Origin: Alphaproteobacteria bacterium
GTDB taxonomy: Bacteria; Pseudomonadota; Alphaproteobacteria; Micavibrionales; Micavibrionaceae
Reading direction: 5' to 3'
DNA length: 25,314 nucleotides
Assembly (NCBI GenBank): GCA_030432775.1
Contig: JAUILO010000011.1
Coordinates: 1-25,314, forward strand
Made by a program: the position numbers and the translations under genes. Shown piece after piece: positions 8,895 through 15,194 of this stretch. The notes beneath the pieces were generated by a model. The model searched no databases. It was given only the letters and a program-made list of their open reading frames with translations, and was not told where the DNA came from. Numbering within the stretch: position 1 is the first letter of the stretch; each line of letters starts with the position of its first letter.

Positions 8895-9719
8895 CTACCG
8901 ACCAAATAGACCCGTTTTTTCAACAGGTGCAACTGGTTTTGTCTGCTGGGCAATTGTTTTACTGCTCGTCTGAACAGAATTCATCTGTGTATGCGTCAGG
9001 CTCCTATGCAAGCCACTTAACTTGGCCTGCACCATTTTATCGCGTATCGCTTTGTTTTCAGCCCGAATCTCCGCCTCTGTTTTCTCCGGCGCAATAACAC
9101 TGGCATTGGCCAGCTCTTGCCTTTTACGTTCGATCTCTTCTTGTTGTCTTCTTATATCTTCAACACTCATAGATGATTTATGCTGCCCCAGCGCCGCCGA
9201 GCCGCTCACCTTTTGTGATGATAGGGTCTGAATACCTGTAATGTTTTCTTTTTTGCGCTGAAACAATTCCTGCGGACTTGCTGCCTTCAATGTCTTGAAT
9301 AAATCACCATACGGATTGGTCAGATCTATTTTCGGTTCAGCCTCCCCGCCCTTATCGGCGCCAGCTTGCTTTAAGGTCGTTTTATAAACATCAAACTTAT
9401 TCTTGGACTCTTTCTCGGACCCTGCGACCTCCGAACCAGCTATTTTCGGTCTGCCTTGCTCATCAATTGCCTGCGGCTGAGGTTTAGGGGGCTGCGCGCG
9501 TAACATCTTTGTCTGCTCGACCTGCGAAGGTGTTACATATAATTTACCGCTGTTAATCGTGCTACCATCCTGACCGGACGTTCTGTTATAAACAGATGGC
9601 GATTGCACATAAGCACCATCGGCATATGCATTAGGAACAGATAGAAAAAACATGCAAAAAGCCATAGACACAGAGGCTGTAGCCACCATCATCAATGAAC
9701 AAATTCGCAATTGTTTCAT
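8895..9719 (-). CDS. Secreted coiled-coil protein of unknown function, first gene of polysaccharide operon
   Basis: I do not recognise a family. The 274-aa product has a Sec signal peptide (about 1-33, hydrophobic core 8-28, AYA|D cleavage site), then a long low-complexity region rich in Gln, Lys, Ser and Pro, and a charged helical segment at about 184-238 (IRRQQEEIERKRQELANA and onward) likely to form a coiled coil. No lipobox, enzyme motif or further membrane helix is visible, so it should be periplasmic or exported. The ATG at 9719 has AGGGA eight bases upstream and a promoter about 50 bp away. It leads the five-gene operon and stops two bases before the ligase/polymerase gene. A structural or scaffold role in polymer assembly is possible but is only inference from context. 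Confidence 0.75.
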   Translation of the reverse strand: MKQLRICSLMMVATASVSMAFCMFFLSVPNAYADGAYVQSPSVYNRTSGQDGSTINSGKLYVTPSQVEQTKMLRAQPPKPQPQAIDEQGRPKIAGSEVAGSEKESKNKFDVYKTTLKQAGADKGGEAEPKIDLTNPYGDLFKTLKAASPQELFQRKKENITGIQTLSSQKVSGSAALGQHKSSMSVEDIRRQQEEIERKRQELANASVIAPEKTEAEIRAENKAIRDKMVQAKLSGLHRSLTHTQMNSVQTSSKTIAQQTKPVAPVEKTGLFGR

Positions 9720-9764
9720 ATCGTGTTTCCCTACCGAAAGTCTGTCAGAATTAATGTATAACTC

Positions 9765-9792
9765 ATTATAAACCGCGAGGGCTGAATCACAA
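9765..9792 (-). promoter_or_regulatory. Promoter of the five-gene polysaccharide operon
   Basis: On the - strand there is a -35 TTGTGA (complement of 9787-9792), a 16-base spacer and a perfect -10 TATAAT (complement of 9765-9770). Transcription would begin near 9758, giving a leader of about 40 nt before the ATG at 9719. It is the only good promoter seen ahead of this operon. Confidence 0.55.
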
Positions 9793-9899
9793 TAAATGTT
9801 TTCATTTCTTATTTTTCTTCATTTAATAAATAAAAAATATTCAGTTGGATCAGTAGGTTACAGCATTTAACATAATTAAAATAATATCATTGCCTACTT

Positions 9900-9914
9900 T
9901 TAAACGTTTCTTAA
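9900..9914. promoter_or_regulatory. CtrA-type site TTAA-N7-TTAA
   Basis: The 15-bp sequence TTAAACGTTTCTTAA matches the alphaproteobacterial CtrA consensus TTAA-N7-TTAA exactly in both halves. It lies about 210 bp before the 118-aa orphan gene and 180 bp before the divergent polysaccharide operon. The surrounding DNA is AT-rich, so a chance match is possible. Confidence 0.35.
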
Positions 9915-9929
9915 GTTTTTCAGGACAAT

Positions 9930-10028
9930 ATGAAAATAATTTCGGATATTAAAAACGCGAAAAGCAAGGCGAAATATAAGGCGAACATAGAGAGTGTGTT
10001 AAGTACAAAGACCTCGCAAATACCCTGA
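9930..10028 (+). CDS. Possible 32-codon lysine-rich leader ORF
   Basis: A small frame starts at an ATG at 9930 with AGGA four bases upstream and stops at TGA 10026, followed at once by TAA. The 32-aa product is rich in lysine (MKIISDIKNAKSKAKYKAN at its start) with no recognisable domain. It precedes the orphan operon by 96 bases. After the double stop the same frame stays open to a TGA at 10119 just before the next ATG, which could mean a decayed longer gene. It may equally be chance. Confidence 0.25.
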   Translation: MKIISDIKNAKSKAKYKANIESVLSTKTSQIP

Positions 10029-10045
10029 TAAATAGAGGGAAGAGG
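10012..10045 (+). other. Possible leader hairpin before the orphan operon
   Basis: CCTC (10012) with GAGG (10042) and CCCT (10023) with AGGG (10036) can form a two-part stem across the end of the small leader ORF. Stems are short, and no known riboswitch motif was recognised in this purine-rich leader. Confidence 0.25.
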
Positions 10046-10124
10046 CAACGCCCCAAAAAGCCAGACGAAGCGAAACGAAAAACCGGATGTAAGAAAACAT
10101 TTAAAGGTAACGGAGAACTGAATT

Positions 10125-10481
10125 ATGCAGATGAGCTTTGAAGAATTTTTTGACATGGTCGGCTTGCAAGAGCCATTGATCCCTGGTCAAAAGAAAGTTA
10201 TTCCAGTACGCAGCGAAAAGCCAGGTGCGAGTTACTGCATTGTTTATGACTGGCGCAGTGATCTGGACAAGATACGGGTCGAAATTAAACCGGGTCTAAC
10301 AGGTCGTGATCTTTCACCCGAGCGCATGAAAGAAGTTCCTCCTTCTCTTAAAACGCCAATTTTTGTCGAGGCCGAGGTGAGTTTTGATGGCAAGAAGGTA
10401 AAAGCCGTGAATGATACAGCATCAAGAAGCAAGTCGAACAATACGGCGAAGAACACAAAGAAAAAAGCGTCTAAGAAATAG
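10125..10481 (+). CDS. Hypothetical protein with lysine-rich tail
   Basis: I do not recognise this 118-aa protein. It has no signal peptide or membrane segment. Residues 1-95 look like a small mixed alpha/beta domain (SFEEFFDMVGLQEPLIPG, then strands such as ASYCIVYDW and KIRVEIKPG), and the last 20 residues are low-complexity and rich in Lys, Ser and Asn, which could bind nucleic acid or acidic surfaces. The ATG at 10125 has GGAG nine bases upstream; a second ATG two codons later is less well placed. It is 35 bp before the 145-aa gene, and both end at one terminator, so they form a two-gene operon preceded by a long AT-rich leader. Function unknown. Confidence 0.75.
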   Translation: MQMSFEEFFDMVGLQEPLIPGQKKVIPVRSEKPGASYCIVYDWRSDLDKIRVEIKPGLTGRDLSPERMKEVPPSLKTPIFVEAEVSFDGKKVKAVNDTASRSKSNNTAKNTKKKASKK

Positions 10482-10516
10482 TCGCGTTAAAATTCAGGTA
10501 AAAAGAGGAAGATAAA

Positions 10517-10954
10517 ATGAGCACATTTACACCAACAACCGGACTAGGAAGCGCCCTTGGCGAGTTCAACAAAGACGTCCGAGGATTAGAGTTAAAAGAG
10601 CGCATTGAAAATGAAGGCGCCACCCTTGATGGTACAGATTGCGGCGCCGGGCGCTTGTTCGGTGATGATCCGGACGCCTTTATCAAAATCGCAACGGATA
10701 TCGGTGATTTATCCCGTAATGCGCAAGGTATCGAGGCAGAGGTCACAACAAAATCTACATTTGATGCCAGTGCCACAGGTAAAGAGCCAAAAACCAGCGT
10801 CGTTCATGATCCTGCATCATTGATCGGTCACGTTAACACAGTAACAACAGTCAGTGCCGGTGGTGGCCTTGAGACAAAAGGCAAAACAGACATCACATAC
10901 AAACCAAATTATGAAGGTCCAGCATGGACAACAGGCTTTGCCAAACCAAGTTAA
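10517..10954 (+). CDS. Hypothetical protein, second gene of orphan operon
   Basis: I do not recognise this 145-aa protein. It is soluble-looking, without signal peptide or membrane helix, mildly acidic, rich in Gly, Thr and Asp. The first half could be helical (LGEFNKDVRGLELKERIENE, then FIKIATDIGDLSRNAQ); the second half is Thr/Gly-rich and probably beta or disordered, ending with a Pro/Trp/Gly segment. Two cysteines are present at most (one in GTDCGAG). The start at 10517 is well supported: AGAGGAA ends six bases before the ATG, the strongest ribosome site of the region. It follows the 118-aa gene by 35 bp and is followed by a stem-loop terminator at 11019. The strong ribosome site suggests good expression. 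Function unknown. Confidence 0.75.
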   Translation: MSTFTPTTGLGSALGEFNKDVRGLELKERIENEGATLDGTDCGAGRLFGDDPDAFIKIATDIGDLSRNAQGIEAEVTTKSTFDASATGKEPKTSVVHDPASLIGHVNTVTTVSAGGGLETKGKTDITYKPNYEGPAWTTGFAKPS

Positions 10955-11018
10955 AGATAAACGGTTACAAGAACCGATATCACAAAAATAACAACTAAAT
11001 AAAAAATAACTAAGTAAA

Positions 11019-11049
11019 GCGGCCCTGTCAGCAATGACGCGGCTGTTTT
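11019..11049 (+). terminator. Rho-independent terminator of the orphan operon
   Basis: A long stem centred on a GCAA tetraloop (11031-11034): GTCA/TGAC at the top, then G-U and G-C pairs out to 11019/11045 with one mismatch, followed by TTTT at 11046-11049. It lies 65 bp after the 145-aa gene. Confidence 0.7.
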
Positions 11050-11084
11050 AGTTTGTTTGGATTTAAATACAAACGGAGACGGTT

Positions 11085-11143
11085 TCTAGCATCTGGGTTC
11101 TGAAATAAACAATTATTTTGTCTAGCATTCCGGGTTTTTAGAC
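11085..11143. repeat. Imperfect direct repeat and inverted repeat between convergent units
   Basis: TCTAGCATCTGGGTT (11085-11099) recurs as TCTAGCATTCCGGGTT (11121-11136), 36 bp apart. GTCTA at 11120 pairs with TAGAC at 11139. No gene lies here (10955-11241); apart from the two terminators I see nothing else in the stretch. Confidence 0.4.
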
Positions 11144-11175
11144 GACAATGTTGGGTGAACCATTTCTCATCCATA

Positions 11176-11206
11176 AACAAACAGCCCCGCGCGATAAACG
11201 GGGCTG
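11176..11206 (-). terminator. Rho-independent terminator of the aminotransferase gene
   Basis: Reading the - strand: CAGCCCCG, nine-base loop, CGGGGCTG, then TTTGTTT. The perfect 8-bp GC-rich stem (11182-11189 with 11199-11206) begins 36 bp after the aminotransferase stop. Confidence 0.8.
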
Positions 11207-11241
11207 CTGTGAAGTTTAAACAGTTAAACCTGATAAGCCTG

Positions 11242-12570
11242 TTACAGCGCCTGCAACACTTCGCCAATTGACGTTGCGATATGATCAATATGATTTTCAT
11301 CCAGAATAAGCGGCGGCGACAACACCAACGCATTTTTACCCAAACGCACAGCCACACCTTTATAAAATAGATCGATAAAGGCTTCGCGGCTCCAGCGATC
11401 ATGGTCATCATCCGAATATTCATCAAGTTCAATCACGCCAAGCATGCCGCAATTTCGGATATCACGCACATATGGCTTATCTTTCAAGCTATGGAGCGCA
11501 TCTTCAAATGGTTGCATCATATTTTTCGCATTATCATTAATCGCATCTTGCTCAAACGTATCCAGCGTACCAATTGCTGCGGCACAAGCCAGCGGATGCC
11601 CCGAATACGTATAACCATGCATTAATTCCATTGTGTCGTCAGGCCCCTGCATAAACGCGCCGTAAATTTCTTTATTTACAAATGTCGCGCCCATTGGAAC
11701 CGTTCCATTGGTAATACCCTTGGCACAGCAAATAATATCCGGTGTAACGCCGAAATATGATGAAGACGAATAATCACCAAAACGGCCAAAACCCGTTACA
11801 ACTTCATCAAAAATAAGCAAGATATCGTGCTTGTCACAAATTTTTCTGATTTTCTCCAGATAGCCTTTAGGCGGTGGCAGTACACCGGTTGAACCGGAAA
11901 CCGGTTCGATAATAACACCGGCAACGGTTTCTGCGCCGTGAAAATCTATCATCTGTTCAAGGTGATCAGCCAAATGCCCGCCCCATTCCGGCTGTCCGCG
12001 CGAAAAAGCCTGCTCGGCCAGATTATGCGTATGCGGCAAGTGATCCACGCTGGAAAGTAATGCGCCGAATGTGTTGCGAATATAAGGTATACCGCCAACT
12101 GACATACCGCCAAAACCAACGCCATGATATGCTCTGTGACGACCGATAAGGACCTGCCGTTCGGCCTGTCCTTTAACCCGCCAATATCCTCTGGCAATCT
12201 TCAATGCCGTATCCACAGCCTCCGAACCGGAATTGGAAAAAAACACATTTGTAATGGATTCGGGCATCACATCAACAAGACGCTTTGCCGCCCTGAATGC
12301 GGTTGGATGACCCACCTGAAAACAAGAGGCATAATCCAAAACATCCAGCTGTGACTTAACCGCCTTTTTAATCAATGGTCTGTTATGGCCGGCATTAACA
12401 CACCACAAACCACCCGCACCATCGATAATATCATTGCCTTGGTCATCTTTGTAATACATGCCATCAGCAGAAACAAACATACGCGGCTTCTTTTTGAACC
12501 CGCGCTGTGGTGTAAAAGGCATCCAGAACTCTTCAAGCGAGTTCACACCAGTAGTGAAATCATAATCCAT
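11242..12570 (-). CDS. Class III aminotransferase, omega-amino acid:pyruvate type
   Basis: A 442-aa cytoplasmic PLP enzyme of fold type I, class III. The N-terminal pattern FWMPFTPQRGFKKKPR (15-30) and GAGGLWCVNAGHNRP (51-65) is characteristic of the beta-alanine/omega-amino acid:pyruvate transaminase group. Further motifs are SNSGSEAVD (112-120, phosphate cup), the PLP-contacting Asp255 in FDEVVTGFGRFG, and the Schiff-base Lys284 in CAKGITNG. Length is normal for the family and all key residues are present. The ATG at 12570 has GGGAGG about five bases upstream, a strong site. It stands alone, with its own terminator, and is divergent from the rhomboid gene. It probably handles beta-alanine, gamma-aminobutyrate, putrescine-type or related amines; the substrate cannot be fixed from sequence. 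Confidence 0.9.
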   Translation of the reverse strand: MDYDFTTGVNSLEEFWMPFTPQRGFKKKPRMFVSADGMYYKDDQGNDIIDGAGGLWCVNAGHNRPLIKKAVKSQLDVLDYASCFQVGHPTAFRAAKRLVDVMPESITNVFFSNSGSEAVDTALKIARGYWRVKGQAERQVLIGRHRAYHGVGFGGMSVGGIPYIRNTFGALLSSVDHLPHTHNLAEQAFSRGQPEWGGHLADHLEQMIDFHGAETVAGVIIEPVSGSTGVLPPPKGYLEKIRKICDKHDILLIFDEVVTGFGRFGDYSSSSYFGVTPDIICCAKGITNGTVPMGATFVNKEIYGAFMQGPDDTMELMHGYTYSGHPLACAAAIGTLDTFEQDAINDNAKNMMQPFEDALHSLKDKPYVRDIRNCGMLGVIELDEYSDDDHDRWSREAFIDLFYKGVAVRLGKNALVLSPPLILDENHIDHIATSIGEVLQAL

Positions 12571-12778
12571 TTAGGCCTCCCAGCTATACTTAAACGCTAT
12601 CTTATAAGTTATTATTGCGGACTATTTCCAGGACATTGAAATCCCGATAAAAAAACAAGTATTCTTAGTAGGCAGAAGTGTAACAAAATAGAACACAAAC
12701 AAAAACCCGTGAGTTGTTTTGCAGGTGCATATTATAAACAGGATGCTAAAAACAAAAATTAATCTTATAATGGTAACT

Positions 12779-13597
12779 ATGGATAATAACGGCGAACATT
12801 CAAACGGAAACGGCAGCGATCATGGCTCTGGCAAAGGCGCAGGTGGTGAAATCATAGATTTCAGCGCGGCGATGGAAAAAAAACTCGAACGTGAAAAACT
12901 CGAAAAAAAATGGCGTCAGGAATATCAAGATCTGCAAAACGCCGAAAAGAAAAAAGAACCCCTTCTGAATGTGCCGCCCGCCACCAAAGCTCTTCTGGCA
13001 ATTATTATCGGCATTCATATATTGACGCAGTTCATTTTATCGCCCGAACAATTTGGCTGGATATACACACATTTCTCTTTTATTCCCGCGTCTTATACGC
13101 AAGATACCGGCGCGCCATTTTGGGTAAAGCTTGTCAGTCCAGTCACATATTTATTCCTGCATGGAAATTGGATGCATGTTGGCATGAATGCCGTAATGTT
13201 ACTTGCCTTTGGTACAGGACTTGAAAAATTTATCGGTAGTACAAAGATGGTCGTGTATTTTATCACCTGTGGTATTGCTGCGGCTTTTGCCCACCTAATG
13301 ATCAATAGTGGCTCATACAACCCGCTTATCGGAGCCTCTGGCGGCCTCAACGGCCTATTTGCGGGCGTCATGATGATTATGCATCACAGAGGCCAAATGG
13401 GTAACGGTAAATACGGCATATGGCCTATAATCGGTATCTGGGTCGCCATTACTGTCGTTTTTGGTTTTGTCTCCTCACCCAATATGCTAGGCGCATCGGC
13501 CGATGGCAGTGCAGTCGAAATCGCGTGGATTGCGCATCTAGGCGGGTTCTTAGCCGGATTTGCATTTTTCAAACCGATTATGCGATGGAAAATATAG
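12779..13597 (+). CDS. Rhomboid family intramembrane serine protease
   Basis: A 272-aa integral membrane protease. The catalytic serine is S187 in GASGG and the partner histidine is H253 in AHLGGFLAGF; the conserved HGNWMHVGMNAVM segment supplies H128, H133 and N137 near the active site. About six membrane helices follow an N-terminal cytoplasmic arm of roughly 70 residues that is Gly/Asn-rich, then charged and helical (KKLEREKLEKKWRQEYQDLQ). The frame is open back to a TTG at 12719, with ATGs at 12743, 12770 and 12779. The last is chosen because a TATAAA at 12733 may be the -10 of its promoter, which would exclude earlier starts; 12770 remains possible, and none has a good ribosome site. Substrates unknown. 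A cluster of degenerate repeats follows. Confidence 0.88.
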   Translation: MDNNGEHSNGNGSDHGSGKGAGGEIIDFSAAMEKKLEREKLEKKWRQEYQDLQNAEKKKEPLLNVPPATKALLAIIIGIHILTQFILSPEQFGWIYTHFSFIPASYTQDTGAPFWVKLVSPVTYLFLHGNWMHVGMNAVMLLAFGTGLEKFIGSTKMVVYFITCGIAAAFAHLMINSGSYNPLIGASGGLNGLFAGVMMIMHHRGQMGNGKYGIWPIIGIWVAITVVFGFVSSPNMLGASADGSAVEIAWIAHLGGFLAGFAFFKPIMRWKI

Positions 13598-13606
13598 ACC
13601 CAATAT

Positions 13607-13639
13607 AAAAAGCCATGCCAATATATAGACACGCACGGC
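13607..13639 (-). terminator. Terminator of the heme operon
   Basis: On the - strand GCCGTGC (complement of 13633-13639) pairs with GCATGGC (complement of 13612-13618) with one G-U, and TTTTTATATT follows. It lies about 77 bp after the hemY stop and fits the end of the hemCD-mitofilin-hemY unit. Confidence 0.6.
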
Positions 13640-13670
13640 ATATAGACACGCGGCCATATAAACACGTCCG
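13623..13670. repeat. Degenerate tandem repeat of about 16 bp
   Basis: Three units share the core ATATA-[GA]-ACACG: 13623-13639, 13640-13655 and 13656-13670. A partial copy ATATAGAC overlaps the rhomboid stop at 13592. The array lies in the convergent gap between rhomboid and hemY and overlaps the terminator stem. Confidence 0.55.
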
Positions 13671-13715
13671 TCCAAACCTTGCACTATCACAACATCTTAT
13701 CAATATTCGGTAAAT

Positions 13716-15158
13716 CTAATTGCCCAGAAGTCCGGCCGTTTGCAAGGCGAGCTCTTCTTGTTCATCAAGTGCCTCCGAACGTGCGGATGGATAATCCCAG
13801 CGTATAGTATTAAATGCGCCATGGGGCTGCGCTATTGGTGACCAGCGTTCATAAATCCGGCCTGTTTTAACACAGGTCCACACCTTGTCCGCAGGGGCAT
13901 CCGCTGCCTTTTCCATCCAGTATCTGGCATCTTCGCTTTTGCCACGATGCTCGCCCAGCTTAGAAAACAGACGATATAGACGGGCGCTTGGCTCTAATTC
14001 CTCGGCGCGTTCCAGATGTTGTTCGGCTTCTTCCCATAGCGCATCAGTAATTGCAATATTTGCCGCCGCCATATGTGATTCGGCGCTATCCGGGCGCATG
14101 CTCACCAGCTTTTCAAACCAGCGCAACCTTCCCAGCGTATCTGTCGGCTTCATTCTCGGCGCAAGCTTATCCCAAAGCGGTACAAGATCGTGGTGTGGGT
14201 TAAGCTTCCAGCTTGATTCGATTACCTTTGTCGCTTTGCCACGTTTTTTATTACGAATAAATAAAGAAGCCAATCTGCAGGCCGCTGGAATAAAAGAAGG
14301 ATCAATCTTCAGCACCGATCTCAGTAATTTTTCCGCACGTGCCTTCTGCCCTTTTTCAAGCGCTTCATCAGATTGTCTGACCATCATCGCTATCTTGTCA
14401 CTTAGCAAGTCATTGACGCTGCTATCAACCGCGCCCGCGCCCAGAATATCATCCTTGCCGGGCATATCGATGCCTTCATTCGAATCAATCTTCTTTGCCG
14501 CCAATGGTTCTAATTTCGTCAGTGCTTTTAAGGATTTCTCGGCCTCATTCCATTTGCCTTGATCCAGCTCAAGCTTATAAACCATCCGTGCGATCCATGG
14601 CTGTTTTGGATGGGCTTTGCGAGCCTGATACGCATAATCAAGGGCTGCTGTTTTATTACCTGTCTCCAGCGCCTGATTCATCAAACCGCGTAACCCCAAA
14701 AACGCCGTGTCTTTATCTTCCATCAACGCGCGATATGATTTGGATACGGCCTTACTATCTCCGCGCAGCTGCGCCGCTTGTGCCTCTAATAACAAAGTCA
14801 GCCCTGCTGTATCAGGTAAAAATTTGCGCATACGATACGCATGGTAACCTGCCATTTTTACATCGCCTGCCGCCGCCGCACTTAGACCCAAAGTCAAAGC
14901 ACGCTGACCACGTTCCTGCCGTTTTGCAATTCGTGCCGCGCGAAGCCGTGCCGGATAGCCAAATAACCAGATATAAAAACGATGAACGCATAAAAGAATA
15001 AGAAGCGTCGCCAGAAGAACAACCAGACCAAAACCGATATCCAGCAAAATATCATAGCCGAGCCAGTGAATTTCTATTTCACCAGGGCGTGCAGCTAGCC
15101 ACACAAAAGCGGCAACAACCAATCCGACCTTGAATACAAACCATATGGCTTTAAGCAT
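13716..15158 (-). CDS. hemY: HemY-like TPR membrane protein of the heme operon
   Basis: A 480-aa inner-membrane protein of the HemY_N/TPR family that is genetically linked to heme synthesis; its biochemical role is not settled, and it is unrelated to the protoporphyrinogen oxidase of the same name. Two membrane helices are seen at about 5-22 and 38-58, then a charged cytoplasmic turn (FGYPARLRAARIAKRQERGQ), followed by TPR-like helical pairs: about 80-215 and 260-430 hold repeats with A/G-x-x-Y/A and P-x-x-P spacing (for example LLRSVLKIDPSFIPAACRLA and HLERAEELEPSARLYRL). The start ATG at 15158 is 36 bp after the mitofilin-like gene and has only a distant AAGG. It is the last gene of the operon. 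The order hemC-hemD-mitofilin-hemY matches other Alphaproteobacteria, which supports the call. Confidence 0.88.
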   Translation of the reverse strand: MLKAIWFVFKVGLVVAAFVWLAARPGEIEIHWLGYDILLDIGFGLVVLLATLLILLCVHRFYIWLFGYPARLRAARIAKRQERGQRALTLGLSAAAAGDVKMAGYHAYRMRKFLPDTAGLTLLLEAQAAQLRGDSKAVSKSYRALMEDKDTAFLGLRGLMNQALETGNKTAALDYAYQARKAHPKQPWIARMVYKLELDQGKWNEAEKSLKALTKLEPLAAKKIDSNEGIDMPGKDDILGAGAVDSSVNDLLSDKIAMMVRQSDEALEKGQKARAEKLLRSVLKIDPSFIPAACRLASLFIRNKKRGKATKVIESSWKLNPHHDLVPLWDKLAPRMKPTDTLGRLRWFEKLVSMRPDSAESHMAAANIAITDALWEEAEQHLERAEELEPSARLYRLFSKLGEHRGKSEDARYWMEKAADAPADKVWTCVKTGRIYERWSPIAQPHGAFNTIRWDYPSARSEALDEQEELALQTAGLLGN

Positions 15159-15194
15159 GTTTATTTCTGTGCCTTCATTAAAAGGCAGGACACC

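Noticed and set aside
9930..10124. A possible cyclic di-GMP (GEMM) riboswitch in the orphan operon leader
   Set aside because: The purine-rich sequence with AACGCC and GAAGCGAAAC caught the eye, but the conserved GEMM core and paired P1 stem are missing.
9920..10156. A 78-codon - strand frame with hydrophobic content in the leader of the orphan operon
   Set aside because: It starts inside the 118-aa gene, has no clear ribosome site, and its hydrophobicity follows from AT-rich antisense sequence.
13885..14562. A 225-codon + strand frame opposite hemY
   Set aside because: It is antisense to a confident gene and is Ser/Ala-rich in the way typical of antisense frames.
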